64,000 bases of DNA from an endosymbiont of unidentified scaly snail isolate Monju (GTDB lineage Bacteria > Pseudomonadota > Gammaproteobacteria > Chromatiales > Chromatiaceae), in the NCBI RefSeq assembly GCF_000801295.1, contig NZ_AP012978.1, positions 868,001-932,000 of the forward strand, written 5' to 3'. A model generated the notes under the pieces. That model did no database searches and was not told the origin of the DNA. It saw only the letters and a program-made list of their open reading frames with translations. A program made the position numbers and the translations under genes. Below, piece by piece: positions 7,012 through 15,764 of this stretch. Position 1 is the stretch's first letter, and each line of letters begins with the position of its first letter.

Positions 7012-7056
7012 CAAGCGCATCCAGCGGACGCGAAAAACGCGCTGCTGATGCTAGTC
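7006..7056 (+). other. Degenerate terminal attC site
   Basis: GCTTAAC at 7006-7012 overlaps the stop of the last cassette gene. Short arms (GCATC/GATGC and CGCG/CGCG) flank a five-A loop, and the site ends in GCTAGTC instead of a GTTA box. Chromosomal GC-rich sequence starts immediately afterwards, so this marks the distal array border. Confidence 0.6.
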
Positions 7057-7079
7057 GTCATCGTATCCCAGACCCCTGA

Positions 7080-7170
7080 AAAATCCATATTCTCCTCCCC
7101 TAGGCAACAGGGGTGAGGTAGAAGCCACCTCCGTTCCTCCCCCGCAAGCGAGGGAGGAACGGGTTCGGAG
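7080..7170. repeat. Intergenic hairpins upstream of tsaB
   Basis: An 11-bp perfect inverted repeat, CCGTTCCTCCC at 7131-7141 and GGGAGGAACGG at 7152-7162, is preceded by a second hairpin around CCCCT...AGGGG (about 7096-7114). They fill the gap between the cassette array and tsaB and may be an extragenic palindrome or insulate the array transcriptionally. Confidence 0.6.
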
Positions 7171-7247
7171 GTTCCTTTGCGCCCCTTGTGCTGATTCCCC
7201 CGAGCCCACAAGCCTGAAATCCCCGCCCGCCGTGTACAATCCGCGGC

Positions 7248-7925
7248 ATGAAGATTCTCTCGCTGGATACCACCGAGCAGGCCTGTTCGGCAGCCTTGTT
7301 GCTGGATGACGAGCTTGTCGAGCGCTTCGAGATCGCGCCGCGTCAGCACTCGCGCCTGCTGCTGCCCATGGTCGAGTCCCTGCTGGCCGAGGCGGGCCTG
7401 GCGCTGGCCCAGCTCGATGCCCTGGCCTTTGCGCGCGGGCCGGGTTCGTTCACCGGGGTGCGCATTGCCACGGCGGTGGCGCAGGGTCTGGCGCTGGGCG
7501 GCGATCTGCCGGTGGCGCCGGTCTCCAGCCTGCTGGCGCTGGCGCAGGGGGCTGCGCGCGAGAGCGGCGCCGGGCAGGTGCTGGCATTGTTGGATGCGCG
7601 CATGCAGGAGGTCTATGTCCTGGCCTGCGTGCGGGGCGAACATGGCCTGATGGAACCGCTCGGTGCCGAGACGGTAGGCCCCCCTGCGGCCGTGAGCCTG
7701 CCCGGCGGCGGAGACTGGTTGCTGGCCGGCAGCGGGGTGGCGGCTTACGGCGAGGTGCTGGCGCACCTGGGCGGAACGCGGCTGCCTGAGTGGCAGGTGC
7801 ATGCGGCGGATGTGGCGCGGCTGGCGGTCGCCCTGGTGCGCCGTGGCGAGACGGTGGCGGCCGAGGCGGCCTTGCCGGTGTATCTGCGTGACCAGGTGGC
7901 GCAGAAGATGACGCCGCTCAACTGA
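7248..7925 (+). CDS. tsaB: tRNA threonylcarbamoyladenosine biosynthesis protein TsaB
   Basis: The 225-residue protein begins MKILSLDTTEQACSAAL and contains GPGSFTGVRIA, the signature of the TsaB branch of the ASKHA fold. With TsaD and TsaE it makes the N6-threonylcarbamoyl modification on A37 of ANN-decoding tRNAs in the cytoplasm. TsaE is also in this window at 56280. Length is normal for the family. It is the first housekeeping gene after the cassette array and converges with the CobW gene, whose stop lies 8 bp inside its 3' end. Confidence 0.93.
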   Translation: MKILSLDTTEQACSAALLLDDELVERFEIAPRQHSRLLLPMVESLLAEAGLALAQLDALAFARGPGSFTGVRIATAVAQGLALGGDLPVAPVSSLLALAQGAARESGAGQVLALLDARMQEVYVLACVRGEHGLMEPLGAETVGPPAAVSLPGGGDWLLAGSGVAAYGEVLAHLGGTRLPEWQVHAADVARLAVALVRRGETVAAEAALPVYLRDQVAQKMTPLN

Positions 7926-8816
7926 GCAGGCAGCGGCGCAGCGCCGTTTCCAGCGCCTCGGCCTCCAGCGCGGCCGGGTCGATCAATTGCAGGCGCGAGG
8001 CCGTCTGCTCATCGGTTTCCCTTTCACGCACCGCTGCCGCATCGGTGCCGGCGCGGTTGTATTCGAGCAGCCCCTCGGGGGTGTGCAATATCCCCTTGAT
8101 GCGTTCGCAGGGCAGGGCGTTCAGCCAGTCGAGCAGCGCCGTGCGTTGGAAACGCCAGCCGGTTCCGGCGCCGCTTCGTCGGCGAGCAGGAAGGCATGGG
8201 CCTCGGGGAAGCTGGCCGTGCGCGGGCTGGCGTCCAGGTATAGCAGGCTCGGGTCGATGCGCCCCTGTTCGGTGACTGCCAGGCGTGCCGGCGGGGGTCT
8301 CAGGGTGGCGGCGAAATCGAGAAAGGCCTGTTCCTGCACCGGGTCACAGAGGTCGGCCTTGTTGGCGATCAGCACGTCGGCGAGGTGGATCTGGTCGCGG
8401 AACACCGGGTGTTCGAGATGGCGGGGCGAGTCCAGGTGCCGGGGGTCGATCAGACACAGAGTCGCCTCCAGGCGCAACACTTCGCGGTAGAGCGGCGAGC
8501 GCAGGCGCTCCAGGATCTGCGCTGGATGTCCCAGGCCGCTGGGTTCGATGAGGATGCGCTCGGGCCGGTGAGCGCGGATCAGGCGGTTGAGCCCGACCTC
8601 GAAGGCCGGTGCGGCGACGCAGCACAGGCAGCCGCCGGCGACCTCCTCGATGGCCACACCCGTCTCGTCGAGCAGGGTACCGTCGATGCCGATGTCGCCG
8701 AACTCGTTGACCAGTACCGCCCAGGTTTCGTTCTCGGGATGGTGCGCCAGCAGGTGCCGGACCAGGGTGGTCTTGCCGGTGCCGAGAAAACCGGTGATCA
8801 GATTGACCGCGATCAT
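7918..8816 (-). CDS. CobW/P47K (G3E) family GTPase, one frameshift near the C-terminus
   Basis: The N-terminal domain has the Walker A motif GFLGTGKTTL, the CxCC metal motif GGCLCC, EPSG and the NKAD base-recognition motif, all typical of G3E metallochaperone GTPases such as YjiA/ZigA. The reading frame breaks near 8158-8164. The other frame then supplies the CobW C-terminal domain (RTALLDWLNALPCERIKGI, then HTPEG) to a stop at 7918. One extra base in the CCGG stretch would restore a protein of about 298 residues, so an indel error is likely. Its start overlaps the end of the stator B gene, so it is the third gene of that operon. Metal specificity is unknown. Confidence 0.85.
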
Positions 8817-9589
8817 TCGCCGCCGGTGACGCCGGCCCGGGGGGCGTCCCTTGCCGCCTTGCCGTCGTCGCGGAAGTAGTAGTCGTAGTTGCGGTGCAGG
8901 TGGTTGGTGAACTCCCAGGCCTCGTTGTAGGACAGGCCGCTGTTCTCGGGGAAGATCACCTTCACGTACAGGCCGTTGGGATGCTGCTTGAGCAGGCGGC
9001 TCAGTACCCGATCCAGGTGCTTGCGGCTGATCGGCTGGAACTCGCCCTTGTCGCCCTCGTGCCAGGCGATGCGGTATTGGCCGCCTTCCTTCCAGTAGCG
9101 TACCTCGACCACGTGGCGGCCGGCCGGCGAGCGCGCCGGGCGCACCAGCTTGTCGTACTTGACCTTGAGGTTGTCATAGTCGCCGACCAGCACCAGGTAC
9201 TTGCGCTCGAGCGCGTCGCGCGCCTCTGTCAGGCGGTTGATGGTCGCGATCTGGTCGGTGATGACCTTTTCACGGTCCACGGCCTTCTCGCGCAGGTGCA
9301 GGATCTCGAGCCGGGCCTGGCGCAGCTCGGCCTCGGTGCGGTGCAGGGCCATGGAGAGGCTGTCCTTTTCCTCGCCGGTGGCACGCGCCAGCTCGGCGGC
9401 GATGCGTTCGGCCTCCATGGTGGCGCGCAGTTGGCGCACCAGCTCCATGTTGCGCACCAGCAGCACCACCAGGGCGATCAGGAAGATCATGACCACGGTG
9501 GTCATGATGTCGGTGAACGAGGGCCAGAAGCTCTCGTTGACCTGGTCCTCCTGGCGGTTCAGCCGTAGATCAGTGAAGCCGTCGTTCAT
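8813..9589 (-). CDS. MotB/ExbD-like stator subunit with long coiled coil
   Basis: The 258-residue protein has one N-terminal membrane helix preceded by SFWPSFTDIMTT. The Asp in SFTD (residue 27) is where MotB, TolR, ExbD and ZorB carry the proton-binding carboxylate. A coiled coil follows (about 45-140), then a globular C-terminal domain (about 150-240). No OmpA-type peptidoglycan-binding motif was recognised, unlike MotB and ZorB. It overlaps the upstream MotA/TolQ-like gene by 4 bp and the downstream CobW gene by 4 bp, so the three are probably translationally coupled. The working model is the B subunit of a proton-driven inner-membrane motor of unknown task. Confidence 0.75.
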   Translation of the reverse strand: MNDGFTDLRLNRQEDQVNESFWPSFTDIMTTVVMIFLIALVVLLVRNMELVRQLRATMEAERIAAELARATGEEKDSLSMALHRTEAELRQARLEILHLREKAVDREKVITDQIATINRLTEARDALERKYLVLVGDYDNLKVKYDKLVRPARSPAGRHVVEVRYWKEGGQYRIAWHEGDKGEFQPISRKHLDRVLSRLLKQHPNGLYVKVIFPENSGLSYNEAWEFTNHLHRNYDYYFRDDGKAARDAPRAGVTGGE

Positions 9590-10515
9590 TCGTCGTCACG
9601 CAGGCGGAAGCCCAGGCGCAGCATGCGCAGGATGTCCGTCATGTGGTCTTCGAGATTGTCCACCTTGCCGCGATAGTGCTCCAGGGTCTCGACGATCTGC
9701 TGCTCGGTCTCCCGGAAGGCCTTCTGCGAGTTGGCCATCTCGGCGACCAGGGATTGCAGCGAGCGGATCAAACCGGTGAACTCGTAGAGCACGGTGTCGG
9801 TCTCGACCTGGAAGCGCGGCATCAGATAACTGGTGGTGACCTGTTCGATGGCGCTCACCAGGTTGGTCTGGGCGTCGTTCAGCCGCAGGTAGAAATAGCC
9901 GAAGAACACGTAGCAGACGATGGCGGTGATGGTGGTGGACAGCGCGGTGGACATGCCGTGGATCACCATGCCCATGCCCGAGGCCGACACGGCGTTCTCG
10001 AGCACGTCCGAGGCACCGATCAGGGCGATCGACAGCGACACGATGGTGCCGAACACCCCGGTGAGGATGAGGATGTTGTTGACGAACTTGGCCAGGCTGC
10101 TGCGCGTGCTCTCGGCGGCCACCAGGGTGGAGGCCAGCGCGTTCTGGTTGATCGGGGTGTGGGTCTCGTGCAGCTTGAGCAGGGTGCGGTAGCGTTGCGC
10201 GATCAGGCTGCGCTTCGGCACGCCGCGCAGCGCCTCGTCGGGACGCTTGTGCAGGTTGCGCACGAAGCGTGTCAGGGCGGCCTCTTCCCGGGCATAGCCC
10301 ATCAGGCTGATGGCCATGCGCGACATGCCGACCAGGAACAGGACCATGATGGCGCCGTTGATCACCCAGCCGAGCTCGGTGAGCTGGTCCTTGAAGTAGA
10401 TGGCGTTGACCAGGCCCCACTTCCAGTAGACCAGGGCGCCGGCCGCGACGATCAGCACGAACATGCGCAACAGGGTGTTGCGGCTGTAGTGGCGATGGAA
10501 GTTGATGTTGTCCAA
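9586..10515 (-). CDS. MotA/TolQ/ExbB-family proton channel subunit
   Basis: The protein has four predicted membrane helices (about 17-33, 49-71, 160-182 and 202-228). The last two carry the TolQ/ExbB-like patterns LTGVFGTIVSLSIAL and GMSTALSTTITAIV, which line the proton path in 5:2 stators. A TTG start at 10515 is chosen because a GAGGACAAGG site precedes it; the open frame extends upstream to 10611 with unlikely sequence that runs into a repeat element. The protein is about 309 residues. It pairs with the MotB-like gene downstream. It lacks the long C-terminal tail of Zorya ZorA, and no zorC, zorD or zorE is nearby, so a Zorya system is not supported. Confidence 0.8.
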   Translation of the reverse strand: MDNINFHRHYSRNTLLRMFVLIVAAGALVYWKWGLVNAIYFKDQLTELGWVINGAIMVLFLVGMSRMAISLMGYAREEAALTRFVRNLHKRPDEALRGVPKRSLIAQRYRTLLKLHETHTPINQNALASTLVAAESTRSSLAKFVNNILILTGVFGTIVSLSIALIGASDVLENAVSASGMGMVIHGMSTALSTTITAIVCYVFFGYFYLRLNDAQTNLVSAIEQVTTSYLMPRFQVETDTVLYEFTGLIRSLQSLVAEMANSQKAFRETEQQIVETLEHYRGKVDNLEDHMTDILRMLRLGFRLRDDE

Positions 10516-10555
10516 GACCTTGTCCTCGTGCGCGGGCCGTTGGGGACCGGCGATT

Positions 10556-10724
10556 CTAGCAGCCTGCCGGACTTGACGCTGTCCGGCTGCAAATCCGCGG
10601 ATAGCGATCAACTGAGCTTATCGAATTCGTCAAATAGGCCCGCTATTCTCCTCATTCGAATAAGCTCATCTGATCCGCTCCCGCGAATTTTCGCTTCGAA
10701 CGGTCAAGTCCGACAGGCTGCTAG
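10556..10724. mobile_element. MITE-like palindromic element
   Basis: The 169-bp element is bounded by 22-bp inverted repeats at 10556-10577 and 10703-10724 with one mismatch, starting CTAGCAGCCTG and ending CAGGCTGCTAG. Inside, GATCAACTGAGCTTAT and its near-complement ATAAGCTCATCTGATC make the whole element fold into one long hairpin. It has no coding capacity and lies just upstream of the stator operon, where it may carry or disturb the promoter. No target-site duplication was identified with certainty. Confidence 0.75.
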
Positions 10725-10794
10725 CATTGCCCCATTGATGTTTCCGGGAATAGTAATATATCGCGCAACGTCCTTTTGTTAACCTTCACAGCCC

Positions 10795-10960
10795 GTAGGA
10801 GCGGTGGTCTGTAGGAGCGACGTCCCCGCCGCGAACATTCGGCCCGAGGACGGGCCTCCTACAGGCCATGTGGGAGCGACGTCCTCGTCGCGAACGGTTC
10901 GGCCCGGGGACGGGCCTCCTACAGGCCACGTGGGAGCGGCGTCCCCGCCGCGAATATTCG
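10795..10960. repeat. REP-like GTAGGAG...CTCCTAC repeats, two and a half copies
   Basis: Units starting GTAGGAGCGACGTCC or GTGGGAGCGACGTCC and ending GACGGGCCTCCTAC occur at 10811-10863 and 10870-10923, with a half unit at about 10930-10960. Each folds into adjacent hairpins. The same family recurs at 15622, 35941, 40533 and 47020. They resemble the REP elements of Pseudomonas and fill the gap before the DUF455 gene. Confidence 0.85.
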
Positions 10961-10991
10961 GTATCTTGCCAGCAACGGATCCAGGAAACCC

Positions 10992-11795
10992 ATGCCTCGC
11001 AATCTCCACGCCGCGGCCCATGAATGCCTGCTCACCGCGGACATCGACAGCAAGCTGGAACAGGCGCGTGCCCTGGATGCCGAGTGGCGTGCCGGGCGCT
11101 TGCACTGTGCGTCGGTGGTGTTGCCCGATGTGACCGAACCGGGGCGTCCGGCCCGGCCCGAGCTGGTGCCGCCCTCGCAGGTACCGCAGCGGCGCATCGG
11201 CACGCCGGAGGGCCACGCGGCCCTGATCCACGCGGTGGCGCACATCGAGTTCAATGCCATCAACCTGGCCTGCGACGCGGCCTGGCGCTTCCAGGGGCTG
11301 CCGGAGGCCTACTATGCCGACTGGTTGCGGGTGGCTGCCGAAGAGGCGCATCACTTCACCCTGCTGCGCGACCGCCTGCGCGCGCTGGGTTACGATTACG
11401 GCGACTTCGCCGCGCACGATGGCCTCTGGGAGCTGGCGCGCAAGACCGCCGACGATCCGCTGCGGCGCATGGCCCTGGTGCCGCGGGTGATGGAGGCACG
11501 CGGGCTGGACGTGACCCCCGGCATGATGAAACGCTTCGCGCACATCGGCGACACGGAGACCGTTGCGATACTCGAGGTCATCCTGCGCGACGAGGTCGGC
11601 CACGTGGAGGCGGGTACGCGCTGGTTCCGGCACCTGTGCCGCGAGCGCGGACTGGAACCCGAGAAACACTATTTCGAATTGCTCGAGGCCGCCTTCGGCG
11701 AGCGCATGCGTTGTCCCCTGCACAAGGCGGCGCGGCGTCAGGCGGGCTTCAGCGAGACTGAACTGCAACGTCTGGAGGCAATGTGCAAAGACTGA
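10992..11795 (+). CDS. Ferritin-like DUF455 family protein
   Basis: The 267-residue protein has the helical-bundle metal-ligand pattern of the DUF455 ferritin-like family: HIEFNAINLACD, then AAEEAHHF, then MEARGLDVTP and DEVGHVEAG. These Glu/His residues should bind a di-iron centre. Members are often annotated only as ferritin-like; a link to tRNA modification or oxygen-dependent chemistry is not established for this one. The start is ATG 10992. The downstream gene overlaps its 3' end (ATG/GTG in the last codons), indicating a two-gene operon. Confidence 0.85.
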   Translation: MPRNLHAAAHECLLTADIDSKLEQARALDAEWRAGRLHCASVVLPDVTEPGRPARPELVPPSQVPQRRIGTPEGHAALIHAVAHIEFNAINLACDAAWRFQGLPEAYYADWLRVAAEEAHHFTLLRDRLRALGYDYGDFAAHDGLWELARKTADDPLRRMALVPRVMEARGLDVTPGMMKRFAHIGDTETVAILEVILRDEVGHVEAGTRWFRHLCRERGLEPEKHYFELLEAAFGERMRCPLHKAARRQAGFSETELQRLEAMCKD

Positions 11796-12475
11796 TTCCC
11801 TGGCTGTTGTTGCTGGCCGTGACCTCGGCATCCGCCGAGCCGGCCGCCTTGCTGGTGTACAAGGTGTGGGAGCAGGGCAGCGATCCCTACATCAGCCGCG
11901 TCCTGGTCACCCCGACCCATGTGCGTCTGGACGAGGGGCAGGATACGGGCGACTACACCCTGCTGGATCGCGCTGCGGGCGTGGTCTACAACGTCTCGGC
12001 CGAAGACCACAGCGTGCTGGTGATGGCGCCTGGCGAGGCGTCCCCGCCGGCGCAGCCCGCGCTGATGCTCGATGCCACCGACGAGCCCGACACGCAGGCC
12101 CCGAAGGTGGCCGGGCGTACCCCGCACCGGGTGGAACTGCTGGCCAATGGCGAGCGTTGCACGACGCTCACCGTGCTGCCGGGCGCCATGGAGGCCGCGT
12201 TGGCGGGGTTGCGCGACTTGCGCCGGGTGCTGGCGCGGGTGCAGGCCCGTTCGCTGGCGGCCATGCCGCAGGACTTGCAGACTGCCTGCGAACTGGCCAG
12301 CACGGTGTATGCGCCGACCCGCTCGCTCGATCACGGCCTGCCGTTGAGTGAGCAGAGTCCCGGCCGAGTGCAGGTGCTGCTCGACTACATGCCGGATTTC
12401 GAGGTCGATGGCGGCCTGTTCGGCGTGCCCTCCGGCTACCAGCGGATCGAGATGTCCGAGCTGGTTCCGGGCTAG
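11783..12475 (+). CDS. Hypothetical periplasmic protein
   Basis: A GTG start at 11783, preceded by GGAGGC, opens a 230-residue protein with a clear signal peptide (QRLIPWLLLLAVTSASA, cut before EPAAL). The mature part is about 210 residues with a strand-rich first half (LLVYKVWEQG, VRLDEG, YTLLDRAAGVVYNV) that resembles lipoprotein-handling beta folds only vaguely. Two cysteines (in GERCTT and QTACEL) could form a disulfide. It overlaps the DUF455 gene by 13 bp and converges with psd. No family was recognised. Confidence 0.75.
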   Translation: MQRLIPWLLLLAVTSASAEPAALLVYKVWEQGSDPYISRVLVTPTHVRLDEGQDTGDYTLLDRAAGVVYNVSAEDHSVLVMAPGEASPPAQPALMLDATDEPDTQAPKVAGRTPHRVELLANGERCTTLTVLPGAMEAALAGLRDLRRVLARVQARSLAAMPQDLQTACELASTVYAPTRSLDHGLPLSEQSPGRVQVLLDYMPDFEVDGGLFGVPSGYQRIEMSELVPG

Positions 12476-12484
12476 CCTCACGGC

Positions 12485-13348
12485 TCAGTCGGCGATCTTC
12501 TCGCCCATGCGCACCCGGCGGCCGACCAGGCCGTTCACCGGGTCCACCGCGTGCTGGGTGTTGAGCACGATCACGGTCGAGCCCATGTTGAAGCGGGCGA
12601 TCTCCTCGCCTCGGGAAAAGTGCGGGGCGCCGTCGCCCTCGTAGGTCCAGCGCGCGATGCCGTCGTCGGGCGAGCGCACTTCGCCGTGCCAGACCGTCTC
12701 CATGCTGCCGACGAAGATGGCGCCGACCAGTACCAGCGCCATGGGGCCGCGGTCGGTGTCGAACAGCAGGATCACCCGCTCGTTGCGCGCGAACAGGCCG
12801 GGCACGAGCTCGGCCGTGGTCTCGCTGACGCTGAAGAGGTCGCCGGGCACGAACACCATCTCGCGCAGGGTGCCGTCCAGCGGCATGTGGATGCGGTGGT
12901 AGTCGCGCGGTGCCAGGTAGATGGTGGCGAAGGTGCCGGACTCGAACTGCGAGGCCATGAAGCCATCGCCGGCGAGCAGGGCGTAGAGGCTGTATTCGTG
13001 CCCCTTGGCCTGGATCAGGCGGTCGTGGCGGATGCGCCCGGCCTGGCTCACCTTGCCGTCCACCGGGCTGGCCATGCCTTCCTGGGTGAGCGGCCGCACG
13101 CCGGGCTTGAGCGCGCGGGTGAAGAAGGCGTTGAAGCTGGGGTAGGCGTAGGGGTCTTCGACCAGCGCCTCTTGCATGTCCACGTCGTAGCGGGTGACCA
13201 CGTAGCGGATCAGCAGGTCCTTCAGCCAGCCGGTCTCGCTGCGTGCCAGGTGGTACATGCCGCGCGAGAGCAGGTGTTGCGGGAGCATGCGCAGCAGCGC
13301 GGTGTTGAGGCGGTCGCCCCAGCCTGGGGTGGTGTCGTCGGTGTTCAT
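12485..13348 (-). CDS. psd: Phosphatidylserine decarboxylase proenzyme
   Basis: From ATG 13348 the protein is 287 residues, the normal size for bacterial Psd. It contains PVDGKV, HRIHMPLDG and the self-cleavage site MGST near the C-terminus, where Ser becomes the pyruvoyl group. The enzyme makes phosphatidylethanolamine from phosphatidylserine at the inner membrane. The open frame continues upstream without a stop into a thioredoxin/SCO-like membrane protein, so the two are fused in this sequence. A TGA overlapping the psd ATG exists in the next frame (ATGA), which suggests the upstream gene originally ended there and an indel has joined the frames. Confidence 0.93.
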   Translation of the reverse strand: MNTDDTTPGWGDRLNTALLRMLPQHLLSRGMYHLARSETGWLKDLLIRYVVTRYDVDMQEALVEDPYAYPSFNAFFTRALKPGVRPLTQEGMASPVDGKVSQAGRIRHDRLIQAKGHEYSLYALLAGDGFMASQFESGTFATIYLAPRDYHRIHMPLDGTLREMVFVPGDLFSVSETTAELVPGLFARNERVILLFDTDRGPMALVLVGAIFVGSMETVWHGEVRSPDDGIARWTYEGDGAPHFSRGEEIARFNMGSTVIVLNTQHAVDPVNGLVGRRVRMGEKIAD

Positions 13349-13887
13349 GTCGTCGAGGTGGTGATACAGCAGGCGCAGACTTTCGGCCATTCGCGCCGGC
13401 TTGTCCAGCGGCAGCCAGGCGTACAGCCGTCGGTCGGGGCCGAGCAGGGCGGCGGTGGCCTGCTCGCCCCGGCAGGAAGCGGCGGTGTCGGTGGGCAGGC
13501 GCAGCGCACCGGCAAGGATGGCGCGGCGACTGGGGGGCAGTACCTGTACCGCGGCCCAGTCGATGTGCCGCCACAGGCTGTCGGGCGTGTCCGGCCAGGC
13601 AGCGAGCAGCACCAGGCGCAGGGCCTCCTGGAGCTTCGGGGTGTCGGCCAGGCGGTTCCAGGTTTCGATGTGAGCGCGCAGCAGGTCCTCGCAGGCCGGG
13701 CCGGGGTCGCCGGCCAGCACCAGGGTCCAGTGCCCGGCGGTGGCGCGCTCGAGTGCCGGGCCGAGCTGGCCGGGAGAGAGCGCAAGCGGTTGCGCAGGCA
13801 GGCGCAGGCCGGTCGCTTCGAGCTGGTGGCGCTGCCACTGCTTGCCCAGCCAGTAGCCGAGCAGCAGCACCGCCGCTGCCAGCAGGA

Positions 13888-13915
<28 letters not shown>
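13349..13915 (-). pseudogene. 5'-truncated SCO/thioredoxin-like membrane protein, in frame with psd
   Basis: The frame encodes a membrane anchor (LSLILLAAAVLLLGYWLG) and a thioredoxin-like domain (WTLVLAGDPGPACEDLLRA, LLGPDRRLYAWLPLD) like that of SCO-type or redox-chaperone proteins. It has no start codon of its own. Its 5' end is joined to the shortened aminotransferase gene at about 13912-13925, and its 3' end runs into psd without a stop. The single Cys in GPACED and another in AASCRGEQ do not form the CxxxC copper site of true SCO. An assembly gap or deletion is the simplest explanation. Confidence 0.6.
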
Positions 13916-14877
<962 letters not shown>

Positions 14878-14973
14878 GCTGGAAACCTGACTGAAAATAT
14901 CGTGAACCGGCTAGTATAGGGAGGGTCCGATCCAGGCGGCAACCGGGAAAACCGGGCAAAAGATACGGCAGCC

Positions 14974-15534
14974 TCAGTCGCCTGTTGGCATCTGCAGCAG
15001 CATCTCCACCTTGCGTCGGTTCCACAGGCCGCCACCGGGCGCGGGGCGGTGCATGTCGTTCCAGATGGCGGCGGTCTGTTCCGGCAGGATCTTGTTGGCC
15101 GTGTATTCCCGGGCCTCTTTGCGCAGGGCGTCCAGGTAAGGCCCCTCGCCAGCCAATGCCACCAGGCCCACCAGGTCGATGTCCTGGTCGTGTTGTTCGC
15201 GCAGGATCGCGAGCGCTTCTTCGGGCCGGTGGCGGTGCAGAAGTTCGGTGGCGACGGCCCCCAGTTCGCGGATGACCTGCCGCTGGGGCATGCGCAAGGC
15301 GATGGCCTTCAGGCGCTGGCGGACCAGTGGCACCACCTCACGGGTGACCGGGGTGCTCAGTTCGGGAAAGCGCTGATTGAAACGGTCGATGATCTCGGTG
15401 ACCGCAGTGGCGGTTTCGAGCTTTTGCCAGGCTTCGTGTGCGGGCACCCAGTGTTCGCCGATCCGGATCAGGGGCTCTTCGGTCTGGGTCTCGCCGGTCG
15501 GTGCCGGGGAAGGGGTTTCGAGCGCCATTGACAT
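14974..15534 (-). CDS. Hypothetical cytoplasmic protein
   Basis: The 186-residue protein starts at ATG 15534 after a strong AGGAGG site. It is hydrophilic and mostly helical, with a small acidic N-terminus and an HRHRPEEALAILREQHD segment. No signal peptide, membrane helix or known motif was seen. It is separated from the aminotransferase by about 96 bp on the same strand and has REP-like repeats upstream. Function is not recognised. Confidence 0.7.
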   Translation of the reverse strand: MSMALETPSPAPTGETQTEEPLIRIGEHWVPAHEAWQKLETATAVTEIIDRFNQRFPELSTPVTREVVPLVRQRLKAIALRMPQRQVIRELGAVATELLHRHRPEEALAILREQHDQDIDLVGLVALAGEGPYLDALRKEAREYTANKILPEQTAAIWNDMHRPAPGGGLWNRRKVEMLLQMPTGD

Positions 15535-15621
15535 CCAGTCCTCCTGTCATTGGGGACTGTGGCGGCAGCCGGTTGTGGGACTTTAGCCCAAGTTTGTCGC
15601 CATACTCGCAATGGCTCTCGG

Positions 15622-15728
15622 GTAGGGCCGGCGTCCTCGCCGCGAACGGTTCGGCCCGGGGACGGGCCTCCTACGGTGGGAGCGGCGTCCTCGTCGCGAA
15701 CGGTTCGGCCCGGGGACGGGCCTCCTGC
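15622..15728. repeat. REP-like repeats, two copies
   Basis: Two degenerate copies of the GTAGGAG...CTCCTAC family, each with the GCGTCCTCG(C/T)CGCGAACGG core followed by GGCCCGGGGACGGGCCTCCT, occupy the gap between the hypothetical gene at 14974 and the histidine kinase gene. Confidence 0.85.
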
Positions 15729-15764
15729 CCTCTGTACCCATTTCGGGGTTTCCCTGGGGTGGTG

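Larger units (their letters stand above)
557..7056 (+). mobile_element. Integron gene-cassette array (or CALIN)
   Basis: The stretch holds seven successive AT-rich units, all on the + strand. Most consist of one or two short genes followed by an imperfect inverted repeat that begins at or near the stop codon with a TAAC box and ends in a GTTA-type box. Two sites share the 3' sequence AGCTTGGTCGTTA. Two show the unpaired base that gives attC sites strand polarity. Codon usage and base composition differ sharply from the GC-rich chromosome that resumes at about 7060. No IntI gene is present. An integrase, if any, should lie left of the window because cassettes extend away from it. Cassettes 3 and 4 each appear to carry two genes. 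Boundaries are approximate. Confidence 0.85.

Noticed and set aside
8813-10515. Zorya anti-phage system
   Set aside because: Only the MotA/MotB-like pair is present; no ZorC, ZorD or ZorE nearby, and the B subunit lacks a recognised OmpA domain.
10796-10960. CRISPR array
   Set aside because: The repeats are palindromic REP-like units without regular unique spacers, and no cas genes are present.
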